DNA of 15,688 bases from Phoronis pallida (GCA_028565715.1 JAOXYC010254231.1:1-15688), one strand, 5' to 3'. Shown: positions 1-9,563, counted from the first letter of the stretch. The notes: generated by a model not told the origin, from the letters alone. Translations and numbers: made by a program.

Positions 1-177
1 GCAGTATTCTCGAAAGAGTTGCTCTAGCCGTGCTAAGCACTCACAATACCAATCCTATCCAATTAGCCCAGTAGGAATACGCTTATGTTTACAAATTCTA
101 ATTTGATAAAAACAAAATTAAAATGCTAGACATGATGACGTCAATGGAGCAATGTTTATGTTTTATAAAAGACATAC

Positions 178-782
178 CCGACTCTTTTGTAGTGATGACC
201 TTCGATGATACCTCACCAAAAAGATGCGCTCCAATCGGTCTCACTGTCACATTGTAAACGGATTGACTGCGAGTGTTTGGAATGTCTATAATCGTTATTG
301 ATCTGTTAACCGTTGTCCACGTTGTCTCCACAGATGAATCACCAGAACAACTGAGAACCGATTGGTGACTATATCGATACTGGTATCCTCTAAGCTGACA
401 ACCGTCATCTTCCGGAGAAGACCAGGTCACTCTTATATATGTATTAAACTCTTCGAGGCTAAGGTTTCTCACTCCATTGAGTCGCTCTTCTGGAGTACTG
501 AACGTTGTTGACTCCCATGGGCCGCACCCACCTTCAGTACAGGCTGATATTTGAAACGTATAGTTTGTCATTGGGAAAAATTAGATAACTGTAGAAACGT
601 GTTCTTTGTTGTTCCAGTTTCTTTAGAAAGATGAGAACCACAGCGCGGTGAGAACGATGTGAAGTTGTATTTGTAGTGTATGATGATGCCATTTCTGTAT
701 CCACACGCAGGAGGTAACCAAGAGATTGTGCCAGTCCTACCTGTTATCTTTGACATAGACACGGTGGGCGGAACGGTTGGAG
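178..782 (-). CDS. Double FN3 exon 8 (leftmost), with a one-base frame break
   Basis: Acceptor ttttttag at 784-783, donor ggtatgtc after 178, phase 1 on both sides. The first FN3 contains SWLPPACGYRNGII and the second contains WSSPEDDGCQLRGYQYRY; the array's cysteine motif is present as SACTEGGCGPW. The exon is 605 bp, whereas every sister exon is a multiple of three (609 or 612). The frame from the acceptor reaches a TGA at 568-570, while the downstream frame is open to the donor. The break coincides with a run of five A on the plus strand (576-580), so one missing base explains it. This could be a sequencing error in a homopolymer or a true frameshift. No transmembrane segment is seen before the donor, so the gene continues to the left. 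Confidence 0.8.
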
Positions 783-1068
783 CTAAAAAAAGGATAGGCA
801 TTGGTTATCGATATTCATTGGAATCAACGACGGAGTACCAATTAAAGCGTTTTCAATTCTTAGTAGTCGCATTCGTTTACAGTATATCTAGATGTTAGCA
901 CAACAGTAATAAGGTAATAGTCCTTGTCCACACAGTGAACAGGTATTATGAGTGAGGCCTTGGTTGACTTGTGAAGTATTATAGGTTACACACACTATTA
1001 CAGTTTCATGTAAGCTCTATGTAAGCTTGTTTTCATTAAACGTACGCATCATAAATAGAACAACTTAC

Positions 1069-1677
1069 CTGTTTGCGATGTCAAAACCGTTATTGACTTG
1101 GTATGTCCAATCATAGTTGGTCCCATAGGGGCTACCGTGAGTTGGTACACTGAAAAACTACGGACGTTTTCAATGACGGTGGATACAGTTAGATTGCCAA
1201 GAAAATTCCAGGTTGGTGTATTGGTCGAATTGTATGTACAGTTCCCTATACTTAGGACCTTGTACGTCCACTTGTAACCTTTAAGCTGACAACTGTCATC
1301 AAACGGTGGTCTCCAATTGATAATCAGCGATCTTTCAATTTGCTCCACCGAAAAATTACTAACCGCGTTGAGTTGTTCCTCTAATGTTTGGAAACTAGTT
1401 TCGCTCCAATTGCCACATCCTGCAACTGTACAGGCACTTATACTAAACGTGTAGTTAGACCAGGGAGTTAAACCCGAAATAGTTGCAGATGTGTTGTTCA
1501 CTATAATTACAATGTTGTCCGTCCCATTGAATGCACTTGCGCAAGTCGTAGACGAGATGTGGTACTTGTAGTACGAGATGATTCCGTTCCTAGCTTTACA
1601 CTCAGGAGGTTCCCACGACAATACTGCAGACCGAACGGTGACATTAAGTACAGAAACGATAGGTGTCTCACTTGGTT
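1069..1677 (-). CDS. Double FN3 exon 7
   Basis: Acceptor gttcttacag precedes 1677 and donor g|gtaagt-like follows 1069; both are phase 1 and the exon is 609 bp (203 codons). Two FN3 domains are visible. The first has RSAVLSWEPPECKARNGII and ACTVAGCGNW. The second has INWRPPFDDSCQLKGYKW and ends before a TSQTG linker. N-x-S/T sequons are frequent, as expected of an extracellular glycosylated stalk. The residues have diverged from the recently duplicated exons further right, so this copy is older. Its role is most likely spacing or protein binding outside the cell. Confidence 0.88.
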
Positions 1678-1758
1678 CTGTAAGAACAATGTTAATGTGT
1701 ATTATTTTAAACTTTATCAAACATGTCTGCCAACCAATGAAAATCACAATTCTTACAA

Positions 1759-1798
1759 CTTTTCTTTCATAAGCATTAAAATGCTTATGAAAGAAAAG
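1759..1798. repeat. Perfect inverted repeat, 19-bp arms, 2-nt centre
   Basis: Arms 1759-1777 and 1780-1798 are exact reverse complements around a two-base centre. The repeat lies in the short intron (1678-1870) between two double-FN3 exons. It can form a near loop-free hairpin or cruciform. No coding or tRNA-like content is seen, and no flanking duplication is evident. Confidence 0.9.
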
Positions 1799-1870
1799 AG
1801 TAATGAATGAAAGATTTAGGTTTATGTGTTTGATAATGTTTATTTTTCAGGTTCAATTCCAAATGTTTAC

Positions 1871-2482
1871 CTGCTTCTTCAGTAGTCAGTGCTACGCTGT
1901 TAACTTTGCCTTTTAGAGATGGACCTACCGCTCGCACTTCAATAACATAGAACGAGAAGCTTTTCAACTTCAGAATCGAAGCTAATGTCGTGGTTGAATT
2001 AATGAGCGTCCAGTTTGTCATTGTTGCAGTAGAATTATCCATACATGGCAGAAGTGAAAGTGTTTGAAACTTCCATTCATATCCTTGTAGCTGGCAACTC
2101 GTGTCATCAGGCTTAGACCAGCTAATACTAAGTTGATGCCCAATTAATTTAGTGGTTAAATTTTCCACCATACCAATCAGCTCTTCTTGTGCAGTTACCG
2201 GTATTGATGCGAATGCACTACATCCTGCACGTGTACAGGCTGTCACGTGAACAACATACGTTGTCTGCGGAAGTAGGTCAACGGAAATCAAAGTTGCCGT
2301 TGTGTTTCCATAATCTGTTGTGTTTTGCAGCAAAGCACTTGTGCATTCCGTATTGGTTGTGACGTTGTATATGTAGTTTGTTACCAATCCGTTTTGAGAT
2401 ATGCAGTCTGGGGGCGACCATGAAACCAGGGCAAGTCTACTCGTAACATTTGATGCCTTCAAAGACAGTGCATGTTCAGGAA
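1871..2482 (-). CDS. Double FN3 exon 6
   Basis: Acceptor ttttttccag precedes 2482 and donor gcag|gtaaac follows 1871; phase 1-1, 612 bp, 204 codons, open throughout. FN3 a has SRLALVSWSPPDCISQNGLV and ACTRAGCSAF. FN3 b has ISWSKPDDTSCQLQGYEW and the junction linker TTEEAG. It shares the double-domain layout and cysteine positions with its neighbours but is clearly diverged from the recent copies at 2701-6435. Several N-glycosylation sequons are present. An extracellular spacer or binding module is inferred. Confidence 0.88.
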
Positions 2483-2640
2483 CTGGAAAAAAGAACATAT
2501 CTTATTAAAGTGTTACATTTTTGTGTGTGTTTTTATGTAATAACTTCTTGATATTGTTTTCAAAGTACGGTAATAACAATTCGAATTCACATGTAGCTTT
2601 AAAGTTACGAGAATCACACATTCTTAGATTAAAGGTAGTC

Positions 2641-2662
2641 GTTAACAGTGTTAACTGTTAAC
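2641..2662. repeat. GTTAAC-rich palindrome at the edge of the tandem array
   Basis: Nine-base arms (GTTAACAGT and ACTGTTAAC) flank a 4-nt centre. Variants with GTTAACAGTTAAC or a degraded form occur at the same place in the other repeat introns (near 3669, 4714 and 5738), so the motif belongs to the duplicated unit. Confidence 0.75.
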
Positions 2663-2700
2663 ATGGTACAATGGCGCATGTCTGGTCTTAATTGACTCAC

Positions 2701-3312
2701 CTCCTTCGCGAGTTACCATGGTAACTGCTTTAGGAACTCCCTTCAACCTCTGACCTTTTGCATGAACAATCACGCTGTACACTGTGTTGTTATAGATATC
2801 GTGCACGGAGGCTGAGAGTGCTTCTTTATCCAAAGACATCCAACTTGACGCGATAACAGTTGAGTTAGAACAGTTTCCAATGTTCTGAGTGAAAAACCTC
2901 CATTGGAACTCCTGAAGCTGACATCCGAAATCCTCTGGGGGTGTCCAATTTACTTGAAGTGATTGCCCCACTTGATAAACGGTCAAATTTGAAACGGCAT
3001 CAAGTTGTTCTTCAGAGGTTTCAAAGTAAGAAGATGCCCATTGACTACAACCTCCCTCAGTGCATGCCGACAAATACACTGTGTAGTTGGTCAGTGGGAC
3101 TAAGGTCATAGTAAGAGAAGTCGTCGTGTTGCTGACATTCACAGTTGTGTCGTTAAGTATTGCACTAAGACAGTCAGCTTTATGTGACAATATCTTGTAT
3201 TTGTAGCTTCGGATTAAACCATTTCTTTCTTTGCATTCAGGTGGCTGCCAGGATAGCACGGCTGATCTGCTACTGATGTTTGAGACAGTTAAAGACGGTG
3301 GCTTATTAGGAG
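2701..3312 (-). CDS. Double FN3 exon 5 (tandem-array copy)
   Basis: Acceptor cattccttacag precedes 3312 and donor ggag|gtgagt follows 2701; phase 1-1, 612 bp, open. FN3 a has SRSAVLSWQPPECKERNG and SACTEGGCSQW. FN3 b has VNWTPPEDFGCQLQEFQWRF, and the exon ends in a VTREGG linker. This is the most diverged of the four array members in its second domain (the region after NIGNC differs from the three others). The upstream intron 3313-3762 belongs to the repeat unit, while the downstream intron 2483-2700 shares only its last part. Extracellular, sequon-rich, no catalytic features. Confidence 0.9.
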
Positions 3313-3762
3313 CTGTAAGGAATGAAAACAGACATGTTTTTCAACTGTGGTTAAGCAGCTTTGTTGATAGAATTGACATAATGATGAAGTTATTTAAGTG
3401 CTGGTTTTGTTCAAAATGAAATATTTATCGTCACGAGTCTCTTACTCTTATGTTAATTCTTGATATTCCTTGTAATGGGATGCACTGTTTATATGTAGCA
3501 CAATGGCTAGTTTAATCATGGAACAATAAACGGTTGAAAATGATGGAGGCTCCTACCGAAACGAGTCTCGTCAAAAACTGTTGTCGTTTTTATTCAGGTT
3601 CTTTGACGTTGGTGATCCTTTGACAGGATAATATGGTAAACTTTAAATCTTAGAAATAGGCTTTCGTTAACAGTTAACTATTTTAACTATTTTACCTAGC
3701 TAGTTAAGGTGAAAATGTAAATGATTTGTCCAATGGCGCATTTTCGCTTATAATTGACTCAC

Positions 3763-4374
3763 CTCCTTCTCGAGTAACTATGGTAATTGTTTTAGAAGCT
3801 CCTTTCAACCTTCGACCTTTCGCGTGAACAACCACATCGTAAAATGTATTGTTGTAAATATTGTGCACAGACGCTGAGGCTCCATCTTTATCCACAGTCA
3901 TCAAATGTGACGTGACACCAGTTGTATTAGGACAATTTCCAATGTTCTGAGTGACAAACCTCCATTCATACCCTTGAAGCTGACATCCTAAGTCCTTGGG
4001 GGCAGTCCAATTCACTTGAATCGACTGCCCTACTTGATAAACGGTTAAATTTGAAACGGCAGCAAGTTGTTCTTCAGATGTTTCAAAATGAGACGATGCC
4101 CATTGACTACAACCTCCCTCCGTGCATGCAGACAAATACACTGTGAAGTTGGTCAGTGGGACTAAGGTCATAACAAGAGAAGTCGTCCTGTTGCTGACAT
4201 CCATAGTTGTGTCGTTAAGTAGAGCATTAAGACAGTTGGCTTTGTGTGACACGATCTTGTATTTGTAGCTTCGGATTAAACCATTTCTTTCTTTGCATTC
4301 AGGTGGCTGCCACGATAGCACAGCTGATCTGCTGCTAATGTTTGAAACAGTCAAAGATGGTGGCACATTAGGAG
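3763..4374 (-). CDS. Double FN3 exon 4 (tandem-array copy)
   Basis: Acceptor atgccttgcag precedes 4374 and donor ggag|gtgagt follows 3763; phase 1-1, 612 bp, open. It carries the array motifs WQPPECKERNGLIRSYKYK, SACTEGGCSQW and DLGCQLQGYEWRF. Differences from its neighbours are scattered single residues, for example a changed sequon at SNRTTS and HFETSEE. The upstream intron is a full repeat intron of 424 bp. Confidence 0.92.
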
Positions 4375-4798
4375 CTGCAAGGCATAAAAACAGACATTAA
4401 CAAAGGCCACAGACATTTTTTTGAAGTTATTTAAGCGCAATATTTTGTTCAAAATGAAATATGTTTCGTCCCAAGCCTCTTAATCTTATGTTAATTCTTG
4501 TCGTTCCTTGTTATGTGATGCACTGTTTGTATGTAGCACAATGGCTAGTTTGTTCATCGAACAATAAACGGTTGAAAATGATGGAGGCTTCTACCGAAAC
4601 AAGTCTCGTCAAAAAACTGTTGTTCTTTTTCATTCAAGTTTTTTGACATTGGTAATACAAAGATCCTTGGACAGGATAATATGGAAAACTTAAAATCTTA
4701 GATAAAGGCTATCGTTAACAGTTTTTTAATGCTACCAAGTTAAGGTAAAATTGTAAATGACTTGTCCAATGGCGAATTATCGCTTATGATTGACTCAC

Positions 4799-5410
4799 CT
4801 CCTTCGCGGGTAAGTATGGTAACTGTTTTAGAAGCTCCTTTCAACCCTTGACCTTTCGCGTGAACAACCACGTCGTAAACTGTGTTGTTGTTGATATTGT
4901 GCACAGGTGCTGAGGTACCATTTTTATCCACAGTCATCAAATGTGACGTGACACCAGTTGTATTAGGACAATGTCCAATGTCCTGAGTGGCAAACCTCCA
5001 TTCATACCCTTGAAGCTGACATCCTAAGTCATCGGGGGCAGTCCAATTCACTTGAATCGACTGCCCTACTTGATAAACAGTCAAATTTGAAACGGCTGCA
5101 AGTCGTTCTTCAGATGTTTCAAAATAAGAAGATGCCCATTGGCTACAACCACCCTCAGTGCATGCCGACAAATACGCTGTGTAGTTTGTCAGTGGGACTA
5201 AGGTCATAACAAGAGAAGTCGTTGTGTTGCTTATATAAACGGTCGTGTCGTTAAGTATAGCACTAAGACAGTCAGATTTATGTGACACTATCTTGTATTT
5301 GTAGCTTCGGATTAAACCATTTCTTTCTTTGCATTCAGGTGGCTGCCAGGATAGTACGGCTAATCTGCTACTAATGTTTGCGACAGTTAAAGATGGAGGC
5401 GCATTAGGAG
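4799..5410 (-). CDS. Double FN3 exon 3 (tandem-array copy)
   Basis: Acceptor ccctgaacag precedes 5410 after a T-rich tract and donor ggag|gtgagt follows 4799; phase 1-1, 612 bp. The frame is open from the acceptor although it has no early methionine. By hand count it differs from the next copy (5824-6435) at about 18 of 204 residues, so this is the youngest pair. It shares LNDTTVYISNTTTSLVMT and DIGHCPNTTG with that copy only. Confidence 0.92.
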
Positions 5411-5823
5411 CTGTTCAGGGAAAAAAATATACATTAAAGGCCACAGACATTTTTTTCAACTGTGGTTTTGTTCAAAATAAAGTATTTATCGTCACGAGTC
5501 TCTTACTCTTATGTTAATTCTTGTTATTCCTTGTTATGTGATGCACTGTTTGTATGTAGCACAATGGCTAGTTTGTTCATCGAACAATAAACGGTTGAAA
5601 ATGATGGAAGCTTCTACCGAAACAAGTCTCGTAAAAAAACTGTTGTTCGTTTTCATTCAAGTTCTTTGACGTTGGTGATACAAAGATCCTTGGACAGGAT
5701 AATATGGAAAACTTAAAATCTTAGATAAAGGCTATCGTTAACGGTGTTTTTTAATGTTACCAATTTAAGGTAAAAATGTAAACGATTTGTCCAATGGCGC
5801 ATTATCGCTTATAATTGACTCAC

Positions 5824-6435
5824 CTCCTTCGCGGGTAAGTATGGTAACTGTTTTAGAAGCTCCTTTCAACCTTTGACCTTTCGCGTGAACAACCACGTCG
5901 TAAACTGTGTTGTTGTAGACATTGGTCACAGACGCTGAGGTTCCATCTTTATCCACAGTCATCAAATGTGACGTGACACCAGTTGTATTAGGACAATGTC
6001 CAATGTCCTGAGTGACAAACCTCCATTCATACCCTTGAAGCTGACATCCTAAGTCACCGGGAGCAGTCCAATTCACTTGAATCGACTGCCCTACTTGATA
6101 AACAGTCAAATTTGAAACGGCTGCAAGTCGTTCTTCAGATGTTTCAAAATAAGAAGATGCCCATAAGCTACAACCACCCTCAGTGCATGCCGACAAATAC
6201 GCTGTGTAATTGGTCAGTGGGACTAAGGTCATAACAAGAGAAGTCGTTGTGTTGCTTATATAAACGGTCGTGTCGTTAAGTATTGTACTAAGACAGTCAG
6301 CTTTGTGCGAGACTATCCTGTACTTGTACCTTCGGATTAAACCATTTCTTTCTTTGCAATCAGGTGGCTGCCAGGATAGTACGGCTGATCTGCTACTGAT
6401 GTTTGAGACAGTCAAATATGGTGGCACATTAGGAG
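5824..6435 (-). CDS. Double FN3 exon 2 (tandem-array copy)
   Basis: Acceptor tctcccttacag precedes 6435 and donor ggag|gtgagt follows 5824; phase 1-1, 612 bp, open. FN3 a has WQPPDCKERNGLIRRYKYR and SACTEGGCSLW. FN3 b has NWTAPGDLGCQLQGYEWRF. It is the rightmost array member. The intron upstream of it (6436-6638) is unrelated to the repeat introns, which marks the array edge. Confidence 0.92.
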
Positions 6436-6638
6436 CTGTAAGGGAGAAAAACATACTTATACAGCAAAGAATGTGACCATATGATGAACTTTTGATGGAT
6501 TTCTACAGATGAACGACCGCATGCTATGATTTGATTGAAATGAAAGCTTCATTTCAGTTTTTTGATTAAAATTTACTTCATTTCAGTTTTAAAGGAAACA
6601 TTTTAAGCAAATGCGTTTACAAAATACATGTACATTAC

Positions 6639-7250
6639 CTGTTTCATTTGTAGAAATCATGACTGATTTCTCAGTTCCAATCAACGTTGGACCAACTGGT
6701 CTGATCGTTATCTCATAATGTGAATAATTTCTGACACCAGAAATCGTAGCTGACAATTGAGATTTGTCAACAGTTGTCCAATTTGACGATTGTGTTGATC
6801 CCTCGGAGCAATTTGTTCGATCAAGGACAGTATACTTCCATTCAAAGGCTTGCAACTGACAACCATCGTCATCCGGATTAGTCCATTCTATCTCAAGTTC
6901 CTGCCCAATTTGCTCTACTGTCAAACGGGAAACTGATGACAGCTTCTCTTCACTTGTCATGAAATTAAAAGTATCCCAGCTACTGCACCCTGCGCGTGTA
7001 CAAACACACACAGAGAAGGTGTAATTGGTAGAAGGAACAAGCGGTAATGAAACTGACGTTGTGTTGTTGTCTTCGGTTTCGGTACTGGTGTTTAAACTTG
7101 CGTTGAGGCAGTCGAATGTGCCCGATGAGATGTTGTAAAAATAGTGGGAGATAAAACCGTTTCTTTCCGTGCATTTTGGTGGCAACCAAACTAGGGTTGC
7201 TGATCTGCTGGAAAGGTTTGAAATGACCGCCGTCGGTGGCATATCAGGGG
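6639..7250 (-). CDS. Double FN3 exon 1 (first of the paired-domain series)
   Basis: Acceptor tctatttcag precedes 7250 and donor acag|gtaatg follows 6639; phase 1-1, 612 bp, open. FN3 a has SRSATLVWLPPKCTERNGFI and VCTRAGCSSW. FN3 b has IEWTNPDDDGCQLQAFEWKY. It is of the same length and cysteine plan as the array exons but well diverged. It is the first exon after the three single FN3 domains, so the paired-domain cassette starts here. Confidence 0.9.
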
Positions 7251-7468
7251 CTGAAATAGACAACAATTTGTAAGACAGACATGTACATGATTTGTTCAGG
7301 TTCAGATTTTAATAATATTGTGACATTTAGGCGATTAATTTGAAAGAGACAATTTGTTTGTATTTGTATCCCCTTCTTTCCATTTCTATGTGCACACTCG
7401 CTTCGATAAATAATATGAAGTTCACTTGCAGTCTTATTAAAAAATTGAAAACATTGCCATGAACATAC

Positions 7469-7768
7469 CATCAGGCAGTGTCTCAATCAACACCTGAGCA
7501 CTTTCACTATTTTTGTGAGTTTTTGCAGAAATGTTGACCTCGTAGGTTGAAAATGGTTGTAGCTGGCTTATTGATATACTCTTATTATGTGTCGTGATCA
7601 GTGATGTGTTGAGAAGAAGAGCATCATCACAGGCGGAGATTGCCCTCAATACATATGTGACGTCATATCCGGTGATTTTACAGCCATTGAACTCAGGTTC
7701 CTCCCACGCAATATTGGCGGACCGTCTCTTTACATCCGTTATTGTTATGTTGCTAACTTGGCCAGGGG
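7469..7768 (-). CDS. Single FN3 domain 3
   Basis: Acceptor cttttctag precedes 7768 and donor gatg|gtatgt follows 7469; phase 1-1, 300 bp, 100 codons. The fold signature is clear: a P-rich start (APGQVSN), IAWEEPEFNGCKITGYDVTY, and LQPFSTYEVNISAK. It has the C-x-I-x-G-Y element also seen in the second domain of each double exon, which suggests the paired cassette was built from domains like this one. Several sequons. Extracellular. Confidence 0.87.
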
Positions 7769-7952
7769 CTAGAAAAGAACGTGTTTCATCTTATCTCGTA
7801 TCTTGTTCAGAAATCTCTCCGTAAATAAAAATAAGTTTTGTAAAGATTATAGTAGTAGATATTTAGCGGTTCCATTGATTTCATTCACGAACAATGCAAT
7901 CATTAAATCAAGAAGCATGGGAAAACATCGCTATCCAATAGGAATTGCTTAC

Positions 7953-8160
7953 CTTTGTCCAGTGTTCTAACATGGATTGAATTCTCGGACGTCATATGTT
8001 CATTGCTGGCTAGCACTGTGAAGTTCCATTCAGTGCATGCCAAGGAAGACACAGTTATTCGTGTGTTCGTTGTGTTTAGGATGGTGTGTACATCGGCGCA
8101 ACTGCTGTCGGTCATTTCCAAACTATATGATCCACCAAAGCTGCACCTCCAGTTAAAATA
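7953..8160 (-). CDS. Single FN3 domain 2, C-terminal exon
   Basis: Acceptor gatatttcag precedes 8160 and donor aaag|gtaagc follows 7953. The exon opens in phase 0 and closes in phase 1 (208 bp). It reads NWRCSFGGSYSLEMTD, then NTRITVSSLACTEWNFTVLA, which fits the later strands of an FN3 domain. It joins in frame to the small exon 8482-8552. The phase-0 intron inside this domain is the only interior intron among the FN3 exons seen here. Confidence 0.8.
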
Positions 8161-8481
8161 CTGAAATATCAGAGTTGTTTTAGATCCAGAAAAAGAAGCG
8201 CCCGATTGGATGTTGATAATGCAAACCCTCTAAAACTATCATTCAAGTATTGTTTGGACAATGTTGTTGATTAGCCCTTAACGACGGCATTTAATGCTTG
8301 AACAGATAAAACCCCCCCATTTATAAGTAAGACACTAACAAGTATAACACTCGTGGAAACAGACAAGGGGTTCTCTTGAATCTAATACAGTGAGGCTTAT
8401 GAAATCGCCAAAACTTAACCTTGCACCTCCCTTGCAATTTGAAAGTTCAAACAACTGTTATTGGTGAAAACGTTGACCTAC

Positions 8482-8552
8482 CGACGTATACCAAATGACT
8501 GTTATACTGCCAGATGTCACAGAAGTTGTAGATAGATTAGGTGGGTCAGGTT
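8482..8552 (-). CDS. Single FN3 domain 2, N-terminal exon
   Basis: Acceptor cgttatag precedes 8552 and donor tcg|gtaggt follows 8482; 71 bp, phase 1 to phase 0. It encodes a proline-rich FN3 start (EPDPPNLSTTSV) and a B-strand with tryptophan (GSITVIWYTS). Too short to be found by open-frame length. The call rests on splice sites, phase fit with 8160-7953 (23 + 69 codons give a 92-residue domain) and position. Confidence 0.78.
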
Positions 8553-8889
8553 CTATAACGAAATGTTTTGTTTTAATATGCATTCCAACTAAATATGTAT
8601 ATTTTCATGTAGTTTTTTTTATTATATTTTGCTATGTGTCGGTTTCCTTGATCTTTGATTACTTTTGAAATTTTAGCGGGAATAGTATCTCGTTTCGAAT
8701 TCACTTATTATGATTTGTGCATTGTTCAAAACCAAAATTTTTACTGAACATTGTTTTAAAAATATGCTTAAGGATATTCAAGAATTGTTACTATGAAATA
8801 CAGGCTTCATTTTAAAAGTCACCAGTCTTTGAAAATTTCGGTTACACTTCAATGGTACAGAAAGTTGTATTTAATGTGTGATCACCGAC

Positions 8890-9198
8890 CTCCGCATGCT
8901 TCCACTGCTGGGCTTGGCAGGCCTACTTCTCCAGACGTTAGTTTGATTCGAACTTTAACTTGGTATGACAAGGAAGAAGACAATCCCGTGATGTTGTACA
9001 CTAGAAATGCTGAAGAACCATCTATCTCAGCACCGGAACTCCATCGTCGACCTCGGGGTAATTGTCTATATTCAACAAAGTACTTGCTGATATGTCCGCT
9101 ACCAAAGTCTGTCCCTTTTGACCAGCTAGGCCAACGAATGGTCAAAGCTGATCGTGTTCTTTGTAGAACTATTGGTGCGTTTTTTAAGTGAGCAATTT
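8890..9198 (-). CDS. Single FN3 domain 1 (after the EGF repeats)
   Basis: Acceptor acctctttcag precedes 9198; 309 bp, phase 1-1. It reads through NAPIVLQRTRSALTIRWPSW, ISKYFVEYRQ and LSYQVKVRIK, a typical FN3 B-strand tryptophan, C-strand tyrosine and F-strand tyrosine. The acceptor was chosen for its pyrimidine tract; an AG at 9171-9170 would also keep frame but lacks one. The donor (gag|gtcggt) is weak, but the next in-frame codons end in TGA and only this GT gives phase 1. It follows the third EGF directly, as FN3 domains follow the EGF/Ig part in Tie receptors. Confidence 0.82.
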
Positions 9199-9229
9199 CT
9201 GAAAGAGGTCTAAATTTAGAATTTGATAT

Positions 9230-9405
9230 AACCCGAGTTGGTCTGCTGATCTTTTGATCACATTGTGAAATGTCATTGGTAAGCTATGATTAAACCAATC
9301 ACAGTGTTTTGGAATTTTGCACGTAGATGTCATTGAAATATCCGTATATGATTCGTTCTTAGGTAGCACAGGAGGCCGGGGCACATCCCAACACTTTTTA
9401 AGCAT
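9230..9405 (-). pseudogene. Possible decayed coding fragment, FN3-like start
   Basis: A minus-strand frame reads DVPRPPVLPKNESYTDISMT, resembling the proline-rich start and first strand of an FN3 domain, then KIPKHCDW. No AG acceptor fits at its start in phase 1, and no good donor follows. Skipping it joins the third EGF to the next FN3 exon in frame. It may be a dead exon inside the intron 9199-9584, or chance. Confidence 0.25.
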
Positions 9406-9424
9406 AAAATAAAGTATGTAGAAG

Positions 9425-9563
9425 TACATTAAGATTCAGACAGAATTAACTCCGGCTGGGTAGATCAGTTGGTTAGAGCTACCGACCGGCAATCGGGAGA
9501 CCTGGGTTCGATTCCCAGTCCAGTTCGGATTTTTTCTGTCTTTTCAAATTCTACATTAAGATT
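9425..9563 (+). mobile_element. tRNA-derived SINE with 12-bp target site duplication
   Basis: Identical 12-bp direct repeats (TACATTAAGATT) at 9425-9436 and 9552-9563 bracket an insert of about 115 bp that contains a tRNA-like unit (9454-9526) followed by a T-run. This is the structure expected of a retroposed SINE. It sits in the intron between the third EGF exon and the first FN3 exon, opposite in strand to the host gene. Its tail (TCTGTCTTTTCAA) recurs in the hairpin at 10669-10696. The exact flanking duplication suggests a fairly young insertion. Confidence 0.82.
9454..9526 (+). tRNA. tRNA-like head of the SINE (probably not a working tRNA)
   Basis: Folds as a cloverleaf by hand. The acceptor stem is GGCTGGG/TCCAGTT with three G-U pairs. 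The D arm is GATC-AGTTGGTTA-GAGC with one mismatch. The T arm is CTGGG-TTCGATT-CCCAG. Internal promoter boxes are present: A-box TAGATCAGTTGG and an exact B-box GGTTCGATTCC. The anticodon stem has only four good pairs and the loop CCGGCAA lacks U33, so the apparent GGC anticodon is doubtful. A T-run follows. Best read as a Pol III promoter of a SINE. Confidence 0.6.

Larger units (their letters stand above)
2620..6450 (-). repeat. Tandem segmental duplication of exon plus intron, four copies, about 1.03-1.06 kb period
   Basis: The exons beginning at 3312, 4374, 5410 and 6435 are spaced 1,062, 1,036 and 1,025 bp apart. The introns between them (3313-3762, 4375-4798, 5411-5823) share long near-identical stretches, for example ATGTAGCACAATGGCTAGTT and GAACAATAAACGGTTGAAAA, and a GTTAAC-containing end just before each donor side. 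Intron similarity shows that the whole genomic unit was copied recently, probably by unequal crossing-over. The left edge is near 2620 (about 80 bp of shared intron) and the right edge is near 6450, where similarity stops. Boundaries are approximate. Confidence 0.9.

Noticed and set aside
4461-4646. Plus-strand open frame in the repeated intron
   Set aside because: It exists only because the intron copy lacks stops in one frame. The sister introns at 3313-3762 and 5411-5823 do not keep it.
2641-6450. Tandem repeat as a CRISPR array or satellite
   Set aside because: The units are 1 kb exon-intron modules with intact splice sites and coding frames in an animal gene.
8793-9191. 132-codon plus-strand open frame
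   Set aside because: It is largely antisense to the FN3 exon 8890-9198, which has domain signatures and splice sites on the minus strand. The plus-strand translation shows no domain.
9454-9526. Functional tRNA-Ala gene (GGC anticodon)
   Set aside because: C instead of U at position 33, a mismatched anticodon stem and D stem, and a flanking target duplication point to a SINE head rather than a working tRNA.
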